DNA of 37,444 nt from assembly GCF_001613325.1 (NCBI RefSeq), contig NZ_BDCD01000056.1:1-37444 (forward strand). The letters are read 5' to 3'. The notes beneath the pieces were generated by a model. That model saw only the letters and a program-made list of their open reading frames with translations. It ran no database searches and was not told the origin of the DNA. The DNA is from Nocardia yamanashiensis NBRC 100130. Its GTDB lineage: Bacteria; Actinomycetota; Actinomycetes; Mycobacteriales; Mycobacteriaceae. Positions 6,457 to 15,758 of this stretch are shown here, one piece after another; within the stretch, counting starts at the first letter, position 1; each line of letters starts with the position of its first letter. Position numbers and translations under genes: made by a program.

Positions 6457-9096
6457 TCAGAGCGACAGCCGGAACCCGTGCTCGAAATCGATGGCGGCCA
6501 GCTGTTCGCGCCGGGCCAGGCCGAGCTTCTGGAAGACGCTCGACAGGTGGTGACCCACGGTGCGCGGGCTGATCAGCAGGCGCGCGGCGATCTCGCGGTT
6601 GGTGAGCCCCGTCGCGGCCAGCTTGGCGACCTGGAGTTCTTGCGCGGTCAGTAGCGCCGGGGGTGCGTCGGCCGTCACCGCCTGCCGGTCCCCGGCCATG
6701 GTGAGCTCGCGGGCGGCGCGCGCCGCCCAGGGCAGCGCGCCGAAACCGTCGAAGACCCGCAGCGCGGCGCGTAGTTGCTGCTGTGCGTCCCGGCGGCGGC
6801 GGGCGCGGCGCAACCATTCGCCGTAGGCCAGCCGGTACCGCGCGTGCACGAAAGGGCGTTGCACCGGCGCGATTTCGATGGCCGCCGCGAAGTGTGCGTC
6901 GGCCTCGGCTCCGGCGGCGAGCAAGGCCCGGCCCAGCTCGGCGTCGGCCCGCGCCCAGGCCGCGCCGGTGTGGTCGGCCTGCGCCACCAGGGTTTCCAGA
7001 TACCGGGCAGCCCGTTCCGGCCGCCCGGACCGCACCGCCGCCTCGATCGCGTCCCCGGCGCTCAGCGCCTCGATGGTCGGATGGTGCGCCGGATGGCCCG
7101 GAGTGGCGATCGAGTCGAACAACTCGCAGGCGTCCTCGGTGCGATCCGCGCCGAGCGCATGCAATCCCCGGCACCAATACGCGGCCGCCGTGGACGGGAA
7201 ATACCGGCGCGGTTCCGCGAATTCCAGCACCCGCCCAGCGAATTCGCTCACGGCGGCCGAGTCGCCCCGCAGCGCCGCGATGAACGCCATCGTCAGATAG
7301 GCGTCCGCCACGGTCTTGCGCCCGGTGAAATCCACCGCCAAGCGCAATGCCTCCGCGGTATCGGTCAGCGCGTCGTCCCACCGGCCGGTCACGAAATGCA
7401 GCCACGAACGCTGCCCGAGCGTGTACCCGAGCCAGCTGATCGGTCCCTCGGTCCGCAGCCGCTCCAGCCCGTCCCGATACAACGCCAGCGCCTGCACCTC
7501 GGTCCCGAGCAACATGGCGATATCGGCCACCGGTAACCGCCACGGCGGCAACGACTCCCCCTCCCCACCGGCGGTCCGCTCCGCCGCGGCCAGTTCGGTG
7601 AGTTGAGCGCGGGACATCGGGTCGCCGACGACCCATTCGGCGCGGGTGACGCCGTGGCGCAGTTCGGCACGGAACCTCGGCTCCACGCGGGCGGCGTCGC
7701 GGCTGAGGAGTTGGCGGGCACGTTCCGGATTGCCTTGGCCCAGTTCGAACATTCCGGCCAGACCGCCGCCGGCGATGGATACCTCTTCCGGATCGGCGCG
7801 GTCGCCGGCAGCGGTGAGGAGTTCGCGAGCGGTTTCGACGTCACCGCTGTCCCACGCGGCACGCGCGGCGCGGGAGAGGCGGAGGGCGGCGGATGCGGTA
7901 TCCGGGGAGAGGGCGGCGGCGCGGCGCAGGGTGCGGGCGGCGGTGATCAGACCGCCACGGGCCCAGGCGCGTTCGGCGACGGCGTCGAGGGCGACGGCGA
8001 TGGCCTCGTCGGGTTTGTCGGCGGCTTCGGCGAGATGCCAGGCGCTGCGGTCGGGGTCGGAGTCGGCGAGTACGGCCGCCAGGGCGGCGTGGGCGGATCG
8101 GCGGGCGGACGGGTTGGCGGATTCGAGGACGGCGGCTCGAATCAAGGGGTGGCGCACCGTGATTCGGCCTTCTTCGGCCCGTATCAGACCGGATTCCAGT
8201 GCGGCCTGCCAGTCATCGTCGGAGACGCCCAGCGTGTGGGCCGCGCTGAGCAAAATGGCGGTGTCGCCACCGTCCTCGGCGGCGGCCACCAGCAAGGCGG
8301 TGAATTGACCCGCCGTGAGATGCCGGAATGCCACCTCGAAGGCGTCGCGCAGCCGCGGCCCCAGCTCGGGTCGCCGATCGGCCGCCGGTCCGAGCTCGCG
8401 TCCCGCGCCCCGGCTCAGTTCCACCAGGGCCAGCGGATTGCCGGCGGTGAGCCGCAGCAGCCGCCGCATCCGCAAGGGACTGAGGTTCGGGTTCTGCTGC
8501 GCTACCAGCTGTTCCGCGCTCACCCGATCGAGTTCCGGCACCGGGAGCAGCGGCAGCGACTGTGCCGGACCGGCCGTCCCGGGGTGGGCGGCGAACAGCA
8601 TCAGGATCGGGTCGGCGGCGGTGCGCCGGGCCACGAAGGTCAGGCAGGTGCGGCTCGCGGCATCGAGCAGATGCAGATCGTCCACGACGGCCAGCACCGG
8701 CTGCCGTTCCGCGAGTTCGGACAGCAGCGTCAGCACCGCCACCCCGATGAGCAGCGGCCCGCCCTCCGGCTCGGCCAGCCCGAGGGCTCCGCGCAGGGCG
8801 CTGGCCTGCGCGGCGGGCAATCCGTCCACCCGGTCCAGCACCGGCCACAGCAGCTCGTGCAGCGCCGCGAACGCCACTTCGGTCTCGCTCGGCACGCCCC
8901 GGCAGCTCAGCACCCGGAACCCGGCGGCGCGGGCGACAGCGTAGTCCAGCAGCACCGTCTTCCCGATGCCCGGTTCACCGACCAGCACCAATGCCGCTCC
9001 GGCCCCGTCCCGGGCCGCCGCGATGAGCTGGTCGAGGCGGTCCTGTTCGGCTTTGCGGCCGAGCAGGCGCGGCGTCGCGCCCGGCTGTCGCGGCAT
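6457..9096 (-). CDS. LuxR-family large ATP-binding regulator (LAL)
   Basis: An 879-residue transcription regulator of the LAL type. An N-terminal AAA/NB-ARC-like ATPase carries Walker A GEPGIGKT (residues 40-47) and Walker B LAVVDDLHLLD. A long alpha-helical TPR-like sensor region follows, then a C-terminal LuxR helix-turn-helix in the last 70 residues (LTAQELQVAKLAATGLTNRE, SPRTVGHHLSSVFQKLGL). LAL proteins usually activate nearby catabolic or secondary-metabolite operons after binding an effector and ATP. GGGAG lies 11 nt before ATG 9096. The neighbouring genes in the same direction are another LuxR giant upstream and the DUF1254 pseudogene just downstream, which may once have been a target. 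Confidence 0.93.
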   Translation of the reverse strand: MPRQPGATPRLLGRKAEQDRLDQLIAAARDGAGAALVLVGEPGIGKTVLLDYAVARAAGFRVLSCRGVPSETEVAFAALHELLWPVLDRVDGLPAAQASALRGALGLAEPEGGPLLIGVAVLTLLSELAERQPVLAVVDDLHLLDAASRTCLTFVARRTAADPILMLFAAHPGTAGPAQSLPLLPVPELDRVSAEQLVAQQNPNLSPLRMRRLLRLTAGNPLALVELSRGAGRELGPAADRRPELGPRLRDAFEVAFRHLTAGQFTALLVAAAEDGGDTAILLSAAHTLGVSDDDWQAALESGLIRAEEGRITVRHPLIRAAVLESANPSARRSAHAALAAVLADSDPDRSAWHLAEAADKPDEAIAVALDAVAERAWARGGLITAARTLRRAAALSPDTASAALRLSRAARAAWDSGDVETARELLTAAGDRADPEEVSIAGGGLAGMFELGQGNPERARQLLSRDAARVEPRFRAELRHGVTRAEWVVGDPMSRAQLTELAAAERTAGGEGESLPPWRLPVADIAMLLGTEVQALALYRDGLERLRTEGPISWLGYTLGQRSWLHFVTGRWDDALTDTAEALRLAVDFTGRKTVADAYLTMAFIAALRGDSAAVSEFAGRVLEFAEPRRYFPSTAAAYWCRGLHALGADRTEDACELFDSIATPGHPAHHPTIEALSAGDAIEAAVRSGRPERAARYLETLVAQADHTGAAWARADAELGRALLAAGAEADAHFAAAIEIAPVQRPFVHARYRLAYGEWLRRARRRRDAQQQLRAALRVFDGFGALPWAARAARELTMAGDRQAVTADAPPALLTAQELQVAKLAATGLTNREIAARLLISPRTVGHHLSSVFQKLGLARREQLAAIDFEHGFRLSL

Positions 9097-9250
9097 CGAT
9101 CGAAACGCTCCCTTCGAATCGGGGCTTCCTCGGCGGCAGCACCATCATGCCCCAGCCGCCGGGCGGACATCCGTACCCCGAGTCTGGCCGCGCGGTGGGC
9201 GCGCCCGCCACGCGCCACGGGGGTGATGGTGCGAGCCGGCCGCCCGTGAC

Positions 9251-11824
9251 TCACAGCAGCCCGGCCGCCCGCCCGCGCGTGATGGCCTGGCCGCGGCTGT
9301 TCGCGCCCAGCTTGAGATAGACGCTGCGCAGATGGGTCTTGACAGTATTGATGGACACCCCCAGGTCGGCGGCGATCTCGGCGCCGGTACGACCGGACGG
9401 AAGCTGCTGGAGCACAAGCAGTTCCGACTCGGTGAGACCGGGCGCCGGAAAGTCGCGCACCGCCGCCGGATGGTGCCGGATCACCTCGGCGAAATCCTCA
9501 CCGGCGCCGAATCGTCCGCTGTGGATATCGAGGAGTTCGATGGACATCGGATTGTTGAGCCAGGGCCGGATCACCCGTTCGGGCGCGGACAGGGCGAGCG
9601 CGGCCCGCAGCGCCTCGACCGTCTTGGTGAACGCGCCGAGCCGATGCTGGGCCTCGGCATAGAGCAGCCAGCCGGTGACGAGGGTCATCGGATGCGCCGA
9701 ATCCCCGTACCACAGCAGGGGTTCCAGTACGGCGCGCGTCGAACGGGTCTGATGCGCGGCCGCGCTGAGCATGGCCTGGGCCACCGTCACCTCGGCGGTC
9801 TCGCCGAGCGCCTGCCGCGCCACCGCCACCGTTTCCGCCGCCGCCGCGATCTCCCGGGACCGCGCCAGCCGCGCCACCGTGGCATCCAGCAGCAGGCCCG
9901 CGCCGGTGGGCGGTTGCGGGCCGCGGCGCAGCAGGTCGAGCAGACCGGTTCGCAAGGCGTGCAATGTTTCCCGGCCGCCGACGGCGATGACCGCCAGCAG
10001 CCGCCAGTCTATCTCGGTGGGCAGGGCGTCGGCGGGCATGCCGTGCGGGGTGGGCAGGCCCGCCGCGTCGGCCAGGTCGCCGACGATCCGCCGGTCCCAG
10101 TCCTCGCCCTGGATGACCCGGCCCATCGCGGCCGCGATGAGCGCCCGCTGGGTGTCCGGCGAATCCGTGATGCCTTGGCGGCGAGCGAATTCGACGGCTT
10201 CGTCGGCGAGCCCGCGCATGGCCGTGATCGACCCTTGGTAGCCGACGGTGACCGCCAGCCGGGTCATGGCGAGCAGCATCAGGCGCGGGCGGGCGAAATG
10301 TTCGGCGATGGTGATGCCCGACTTCAGCAGGGCGGCGGCCCGATCGAAGCGTCCCTGCAACAGCATGGCGGTGCCGTACTGCACGTAGACGTAGCAGTCG
10401 ATATCGCTGTTGCCGGTGGCGGCGTAGGCGTCCAGGGGATCGAGGTCGGTCACGCCGGTGCCGGTGGTGACGGCGATATCGGCGGCGATGGCGAAGTCGA
10501 GTGCCGCGAGCCAGGCGGGCGGGGCGATCTCCGACGGCGATTGCGGCTGCCCGCCTTGGAAATCCGAGTAGGTGGCGGCCCGGCCGGACGCGCCGCGGGT
10601 GAGGGCGTCGGTGCTGCGCAGCCGCCACAGGTACGGGTCCTCGGCGAATGCGGAACCGGGTTCGGCCACGGTGTCGAACAGTTCCGGTCCGCGGCCGTCC
10701 AGTACCAGGCCCGCGCCGCGCGCCCGCAGGAACTCGCGCCGGTATTCGCGTTCGAGCTGCCGCAGCCGCCCGGCCTCTTCGGCATTGCGCTGTTCGAGTT
10801 CCGCCGCGAAGTATGCCCGCAGCAGCGGATGGTAGGCGTACCAGACCTCCCCGGCGGCCGATCGGCGAGTGACCGGGATGCCGAGTTGCAGCAGTTCGCC
10901 GAGGATCTCGCGGGTGCGTCCGCCGTGCAGCGCCATGGCGAGGTCCTCGGTGAATCGAGCCGAAATGCTGGTGCGCATCAGGAATTCGCGGGTGTCCCAG
11001 GGCAGTCCGGCCAGCACCTCACCGAGTAGGTAGTCCACCACCGGTTGCGCCGGCCGGGCCAGTTCGGCCAGCGCGGTGCCGGGATCGGGTGCGGCGGCCA
11101 GCATGATCGCCGCGATCCGCACCACCACCGCCCAGCCGCCGCTGATCTCGCGCACGCGTTCCAGCACCGCCTCGCCGGGTTCGCAGCGATGCTGCCGGAA
11201 CAGTTGCGCCACTTGCGATCCGGACAGTTCCAGATCTTTCGCGTCGATCCGGGTCAGCCGGTCGTGCACATGCAGTCCGTGCCAGCGCAGCGGCGGTTCG
11301 TGGCGGCCTGCGAGCACCACCGTCACCGTGGGCGGGGCGTGCCGGATCAGGTATTCGATCGCGGCCAGCAGGTAGGAGTTGGTGAGCAGATGCGCGTCGT
11401 CGATCACCAGCACCGCCGGAATCGCCTGTGCCGCCAGCACTCCCGCGAGATGGGTCGCGTAGTGCACGGGGGTGACAGTTTCCGGCGGCGGGGGCGGGGT
11501 GCCGAGGGCCGCCCTCAGCGCCGCCGCCAGTTCGACCCAATGCGAGGAGTCCCGATCGAGGGCCGGGGTCACGGTCAGCCAGGCGACCGCCGTATCCGGC
11601 GTGTGCGCCGTGCGCCGGGCCAGCCAGTCGTGCAGCAGGACGGTCTTACCGCTGCCCGCCGGGGCCGCCAGCACCACCACGCGTGCGCCGTGCGCCGCGG
11701 GGCCGAACCGGTCGTCGAGTTCGGGCCGGGCGACGGGTTCGCAATGCGGGGCCGGTATCCGGCACAGCTGCGCGCGTTCCAATATCGAGCGGGGACAAGA
11801 AGTTGTTCGTTGTGAGGTGGTCAT
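9251..11824 (-). CDS. MalT-like LuxR-family regulator
   Basis: An 857-residue regulator of the MalT-like branch (STAND ATPase plus helical repeats plus LuxR HTH). Walker A is APAGSGKT (about residues 54-61), with Walker B VLVIDDAHLL. The long middle resembles the MalT TPR-like inducer-binding region, and the last 65 residues hold the LuxR HTH (LTESELLVLQQLPSGRTGAE, VSINTVKTHLRSVYLKLGA). It starts at ATG 11824 with GGAGG 4 nt upstream. It differs clearly from the LAL next to it in Walker A and C-terminal sequence, so the pair is not a recent duplication. It lies 120 bp downstream of the hydrolase stop and may regulate that operon. Confidence 0.92.
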   Translation of the reverse strand: MTTSQRTTSCPRSILERAQLCRIPAPHCEPVARPELDDRFGPAAHGARVVVLAAPAGSGKTVLLHDWLARRTAHTPDTAVAWLTVTPALDRDSSHWVELAAALRAALGTPPPPPETVTPVHYATHLAGVLAAQAIPAVLVIDDAHLLTNSYLLAAIEYLIRHAPPTVTVVLAGRHEPPLRWHGLHVHDRLTRIDAKDLELSGSQVAQLFRQHRCEPGEAVLERVREISGGWAVVVRIAAIMLAAAPDPGTALAELARPAQPVVDYLLGEVLAGLPWDTREFLMRTSISARFTEDLAMALHGGRTREILGELLQLGIPVTRRSAAGEVWYAYHPLLRAYFAAELEQRNAEEAGRLRQLEREYRREFLRARGAGLVLDGRGPELFDTVAEPGSAFAEDPYLWRLRSTDALTRGASGRAATYSDFQGGQPQSPSEIAPPAWLAALDFAIAADIAVTTGTGVTDLDPLDAYAATGNSDIDCYVYVQYGTAMLLQGRFDRAAALLKSGITIAEHFARPRLMLLAMTRLAVTVGYQGSITAMRGLADEAVEFARRQGITDSPDTQRALIAAAMGRVIQGEDWDRRIVGDLADAAGLPTPHGMPADALPTEIDWRLLAVIAVGGRETLHALRTGLLDLLRRGPQPPTGAGLLLDATVARLARSREIAAAAETVAVARQALGETAEVTVAQAMLSAAAHQTRSTRAVLEPLLWYGDSAHPMTLVTGWLLYAEAQHRLGAFTKTVEALRAALALSAPERVIRPWLNNPMSIELLDIHSGRFGAGEDFAEVIRHHPAAVRDFPAPGLTESELLVLQQLPSGRTGAEIAADLGVSINTVKTHLRSVYLKLGANSRGQAITRGRAAGLL

Positions 11825-11944
11825 CGAGCCTCCGGACCGAATGCCGACCCATCACAACCGCCGCTGGCAACGCTACCGCAAATACCAGGTCGTGGACGGT
11901 GCGATGAATTTGTTCACATTCGGTCCGGAGCGGCTCGAGCGCCG

Positions 11945-12637
11945 TCAGCTCAGTTCGGTGGCGGCCTGGTCGATCAGATCGGTGACCGCTTTCGCCTGCG
12001 AGGCCAATGAGGCGTGGCTGGCGGGCAATTCGATGAGGGCGCGCGGATTCATGCGCTGCGCCATGCGCCGCTCATTGTCGGGATTGATCATTCGGTCCTC
12101 GGTGGACACCTGATACCAGGTCGGTTTGACCTTCCAGGCGGGCGCGGTCACGGTATCGCCGAAGGTGGACCCGAGCGGGGCTTTCTGGGTGACCGCCATG
12201 ACGAGGGCTTCCTCGTCGGAGAGGTCCTGGCAGAAGCTTTCCTGGAATTTGTCCTGCGCGATCCACAGGTAACCGTCGGAGTCGGGCGCGATATTGGCGA
12301 ACGCGGCGGGCGGCAGCTGTTCGCTGATCTGACCGGGGCTCTCCCCCGCGTCGGGCGCGAAAGCCGCGATATAGACCAGGCCCGCCACATTCGGCTGATC
12401 GCCGGCCTCGGTGATGACCGCGCCGCCGTAGGAATGCCCGACCAGCAGCACCGGTCCGTCGACCTGGGCGACCATTTTGCGGGTGCGTTCGGCGTCGTCG
12501 GCGAGCGAGGTGAGCGGATTCTCCACCGCGTGCAGATCGCCGTAGCCGCGCTGCCGCAATTCGACGATGACCTTCGCCCAATGGGCGGCGCCACCCCAGA
12601 ATCCGTGCACCAGGACGATTGCCGGTTTGTCAGCCAT
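11945..12637 (-). CDS. Alpha/beta hydrolase (MES/esterase-like)
   Basis: A 230-residue alpha/beta hydrolase close to the plant methylesterase/EstC-like group: it begins IVLVHGFWGGAAHW (oxyanion hole), has the nucleophile elbow VGHSYGG with Ser69, and ends with the catalytic histidine in LPASHASLASQ. The acid is probably in STEDRMI. This short form without a lid usually acts on small esters or lactones. AAAGG lies 7 nt before ATG 12637. It starts 27 bp after the stop of the amidohydrolase, so the two form an operon; together they suggest breakdown of an aromatic or ester substrate. Confidence 0.9.
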   Translation of the reverse strand: MADKPAIVLVHGFWGGAAHWAKVIVELRQRGYGDLHAVENPLTSLADDAERTRKMVAQVDGPVLLVGHSYGGAVITEAGDQPNVAGLVYIAAFAPDAGESPGQISEQLPPAAFANIAPDSDGYLWIAQDKFQESFCQDLSDEEALVMAVTQKAPLGSTFGDTVTAPAWKVKPTWYQVSTEDRMINPDNERRMAQRMNPRALIELPASHASLASQAKAVTDLIDQAATELS

Positions 12638-12664
12638 GACCGTGCCTTTCGTAGACGTGGACGT

Positions 12665-13606
12665 TCACTTCAGGTGGAAAAGCTGTGCGGCATTCCCCTC
12701 CAGCATCGCCTGTGCCGCGGCGGGCGGAATGGTCGGGTCGCTCAAATAGCTGACGGCCCGGGCGAAGATCTTGCCGTTCTCGTAGGGGAAGTCGGTGCCC
12801 AGCAGCAAACGGTCCGCACCGAAGGAATCGAGGGCGGCGCGCAGGGCGGGCAGGTGGCCGTGGCCGACGGTGTCGTACCACATCAGCCGGGCCACGGTGC
12901 TGGGCAGTTCCGGCGATTGCGGTGACTCCCAGCGGTATTGGTTGTCGGCGCGCTGCAACAGCATCGGCAGCGCCCCGCCCAGGTGCGAGTTGATGATGCG
13001 AATATCGGGATACCGCAATGGGATTCCCCGCAGGATCAGCTGCAGCACGCTGATGGTGTCCTCGATCGGCGCACCGGCCATCCAGGTCATCTGATAGTCG
13101 CGGATGAGCGGTGAACAGGCGCTGTTCCCGGCGGGGTGCAGGTACAGCACCGCGGCCCGCCGGTTCAGTTCCTCGAAGATCGGCGTGAACTCCGGTTCCA
13201 CCAGGGCGCGGTTGAGCACGGTGGTGTTCATGACCACGCCGGCCATACCCAATTCGTCCAGGGCCCGGCCCATTTCGGCGATCGACTCCTCGACGTGCGG
13301 CATGGGCGTGGCGGCGAAGGCCAGGAAGCGCTCCGGGTACAGCGCGACCAGCCGGGCGTATTGATCGTTCACGAAACGCGCCGCGGCGACGGCCTTCGCC
13401 CGGTCCGCGCCGTACGGTAACTGCGGCGCGGCCGACAGCACCTGGATATCCACGCCGGTGCGGTCCATGAGGGCGAGCCGGTCGTCCAGTTCGGTGCCGC
13501 CGCCGGCGCCCATTCCGCGCTGGGTGTCGGTGTCGGTATGGCCGAGCTCCACCAGCAAATCCAGATAATCATCGGTCCAGTAGTGCGCGTGCACATCCAC
13601 TATCAC
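12665..13606 (-). CDS. Amidohydrolase_2 (ACMSD-like decarboxylase/hydrolase)
   Basis: A 313-residue TIM-barrel metalloenzyme of the amidohydrolase_2 family, which includes ACMSD and non-oxidative aromatic decarboxylases. It starts with the metal-binding HxH motif in IVDVHAHYW. It has a metal-ligand His in YLHPAG, another in INSHLGGALP, and the conserved Asp in LLLGTDFPYENG. A GTG start at 13606 is chosen because GGAGGG lies 6 nt before it and the product then begins right at the HxH strand. An upstream in-frame start would add 25 unrelated residues. It is first in a two-gene operon with the hydrolase. The substrate is unknown; decarboxylation of a hydroxybenzoate-type acid or hydrolysis of a ring-cleavage product are both possible. 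Confidence 0.9.
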   Translation of the reverse strand: MIVDVHAHYWTDDYLDLLVELGHTDTDTQRGMGAGGGTELDDRLALMDRTGVDIQVLSAAPQLPYGADRAKAVAAARFVNDQYARLVALYPERFLAFAATPMPHVEESIAEMGRALDELGMAGVVMNTTVLNRALVEPEFTPIFEELNRRAAVLYLHPAGNSACSPLIRDYQMTWMAGAPIEDTISVLQLILRGIPLRYPDIRIINSHLGGALPMLLQRADNQYRWESPQSPELPSTVARLMWYDTVGHGHLPALRAALDSFGADRLLLGTDFPYENGKIFARAVSYLSDPTIPPAAAQAMLEGNAAQLFHLK

Positions 13607-13775
13607 TCGAATCCCTCCTGTCCAGCTCGAGGCGGCCCGGCGGGCACCCGCGTAGCCGCCGGTGTTCCGATCACACGTCAACCACCGTACGAGCGTCCGG
13701 ATGGGGCGGCTCCGCCCGCCGAGGGTGAGATCACGCGGCCACGGACCGCGACCAGTCAGGGATCGAGCCTGCGCC

Positions 13776-13798
13776 CGCGGGCTGCCGGGCAGCCCGCG
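13776..13798 (-). terminator. Terminator hairpin of the CocE-like gene
   Basis: CGCGGGCTGC and GCAGCCCGCG form a 10-bp perfect stem with a CGG loop, 16 bp beyond the stop of the leftward CocE-like gene. It has no T-tract. Confidence 0.6.
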
Positions 13799-13813
13799 AG
13801 CGGGTGTGGGTGC

Positions 13814-15589
13814 TCAACCCAGTTCGATATCCAGATACGAGTCGCCGTCCTCGGCCGATGCGATGGTCGTGGTGCCGTCCGGGCTGTACGAGTAGAGGCT
13901 GTCGTAACTGTTGACCACCAAGGCGAGGCGATGGCCATCCGGGATGTCGTAGCAGGCCGCCTGTAGTTGCCAGTGCACGATGCGCGGCTCACCCGGGGTC
14001 ACATCGAGCAGAGTCGACGGCTCGTGCGTGATGAGGCGGGCCGTGTGGTCGGCATCCACATCGAACAGGTAGGCCACCAGGGTCGCGGCCGGCGCGGTGC
14101 TGCTCACCGACAGTTGCAGGGCCGGGATGCCGCGCAGGCGACGGCCGCCGGCCAGCGCCTCGGTCTGCCAGATGAGCAGGCGGTCGCGCTCGAATTCTAC
14201 GAGCCGGTAGGTCTGCGGCGTGCCGTAGCACTCCCGCTGCCCGGTCTTCAGGAACTCGGCGACCGCGGTCGCCGCGGTCGCGGTGTCACCGGCGGTGAAG
14301 CTGCGCGTCCAGCCGGATTCGGGTTTCGGTGTGAGGACGGCGTCCGTGCCGCCGCCATTGCCGAGGAACCAGCGTTCGGTTTCGGTACTGACGTCGTTCC
14401 AGTCGGCCTGGGCTTCGCGGCGGGCGGGTTCGGTGATCCGTTGTCCGCCACCCGCGATGGGCTGGGTCTGGTAGGTGAACATCACCTGGTTGCTCACCGT
14501 CTCCGGCTCGGCGGAGCCGGTGCCCTTCAGGTGCAGGTCCAGCCAGTCGAGGGCTTCGCTCATCGGCTTCAGCAGGCCCGGGAAGGGGAAGCCCAGCGGG
14601 ATCCCGACCAGCCCGGCCGCTTCCGGCGCGCCGTGATTGCCGATCCACATATTGAGCCGCTTGGGCGGGTGCAGGCGGTTGAACGTTTCCAGGACCTCGT
14701 TGGCCGGGAACAGCGTTTCGTGCCAGGTGTTCGAGAAGAAGGTGGCGATGCCCCGGTCGTTGGTGTCGTCGACGAACGCTTCCGGGGAGCGTTTCGCGCC
14801 CCACGCCTCGACTTCGTCCATATGCGTGCCGGTTTCGAAGTACTCGAGAATGCGCAGCGTGTCCGGGTCGAACTTGTCCTCGCGTTTGCCGCCCGTGTAG
14901 TCGACCAGCAGTTGCATGGCGGACAGATGGCGAGTCTGGTTGGCGTACAGGGACGTTGCGAGATTGCCCCAGGTGCTCAATGCCACGACCACGGACACCC
15001 GGCGGGCCGGATCGGTCGCGGCGATCAGCTGGCTGAGACCGGAACCGTAGGATTCGCCGAGCATGCCGAACGCACTCGGCTGGAACAGGTCCCGTGCGTA
15101 ATCGAGTACGAGAACGCCGTCTTCCCGGTCTTTTTCACCCGCGACATCGACGAATCCCGATGACGTGGGGATCTCGCCCGGCGTACCCAGCCCCCGGGGC
15201 GTATAGGCCAATACGTGATATCCGCGCACTGCCAGCATGAGGTAGGTCCAGACGAACGGCAGCCAGCCGAGCGGACTCCACCCCGCCGGCACGACCACCA
15301 CCGGCCGCGGCTCGGGCCCGTTCAGTTTGACCGTCAATGCCGAGAGTTGCACGCCCTCGGCCCCGCTGATCTGCGTGATCTCGACTTCGGCCGCACTCCG
15401 GACGGTGTCCACCACCGCCTGCAGTTCCGCCGGCAATGCCCCGGCCGTCCCGGACCCGCGCACCGCCGCCAGCAGCGCCCGCGCCACTTGGACGACCTCC
15501 GGCGTGAAGGTCAATCCGTCGGCCCACATCCCATTGACCGCAATGCTTTCCAAGGTTTCATTGGTTACGTTCTCGACAGGTTCGGTCAT
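13814..15589 (-). CDS. CocE/NonD (X-Pro dipeptidyl-peptidase S15-like) hydrolase
   Basis: A 591-residue hydrolase with an alpha/beta-hydrolase core and a C-terminal jelly-roll, as in the CocE/NonD and X-Pro dipeptidyl-peptidase (S15) families. The nucleophile elbow is GMLGESYGSG with Ser180, preceded by YTPRGLGTPGE. The likely histidine region is WIGNHGAPEA. The beta-rich domain starts at about residue 400 and ends SYSPDGTTTIASAEDG ... LDIELG. There is no signal peptide when the ATG at 15589 is used; GGGG lies about 9 nt before it. It may act on esters, amides or X-Pro peptides. It is a separate transcription unit, with A/T-rich sequence upstream (15660-15760) and a hairpin downstream. Confidence 0.85.
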   Translation of the reverse strand: MTEPVENVTNETLESIAVNGMWADGLTFTPEVVQVARALLAAVRGSGTAGALPAELQAVVDTVRSAAEVEITQISGAEGVQLSALTVKLNGPEPRPVVVVPAGWSPLGWLPFVWTYLMLAVRGYHVLAYTPRGLGTPGEIPTSSGFVDVAGEKDREDGVLVLDYARDLFQPSAFGMLGESYGSGLSQLIAATDPARRVSVVVALSTWGNLATSLYANQTRHLSAMQLLVDYTGGKREDKFDPDTLRILEYFETGTHMDEVEAWGAKRSPEAFVDDTNDRGIATFFSNTWHETLFPANEVLETFNRLHPPKRLNMWIGNHGAPEAAGLVGIPLGFPFPGLLKPMSEALDWLDLHLKGTGSAEPETVSNQVMFTYQTQPIAGGGQRITEPARREAQADWNDVSTETERWFLGNGGGTDAVLTPKPESGWTRSFTAGDTATAATAVAEFLKTGQRECYGTPQTYRLVEFERDRLLIWQTEALAGGRRLRGIPALQLSVSSTAPAATLVAYLFDVDADHTARLITHEPSTLLDVTPGEPRIVHWQLQAACYDIPDGHRLALVVNSYDSLYSYSPDGTTTIASAEDGDSYLDIELG

Positions 15590-15758
15590 TATCGACGCAC
15601 CCCGATTCCACTCATGTCGTGCATGATGAAAATGGTGAAAACCTGTGCCAGGAAAAGCATCTGGCACCGATTCATCGTATGACCGCACTGGCCGTTCGCG
15701 CGTGAAAGCCGAGAAACATACCTCGAATTACGCTCTTACGGAATGTTTTTCGCGCCTT

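Noticed and set aside
5999..7636. Open frame of 545 codons on the minus strand overlapping the LAL gene and the DUF1254 pseudogene
   Set aside because: Arg/Gly/Ala-rich translation that crosses two unrelated loci; an out-of-frame shadow.
7603..9249. Open frame of 548 codons on the + strand opposite the LAL gene
   Set aside because: Gly/Gln/Arg-rich low-complexity translation with no recognisable motif; a mirror of the high-GC third positions of the real gene on the other strand. The same holds for the long + frames at 205-1581, 9332-11029, 12014-12925 and 13967-15163.
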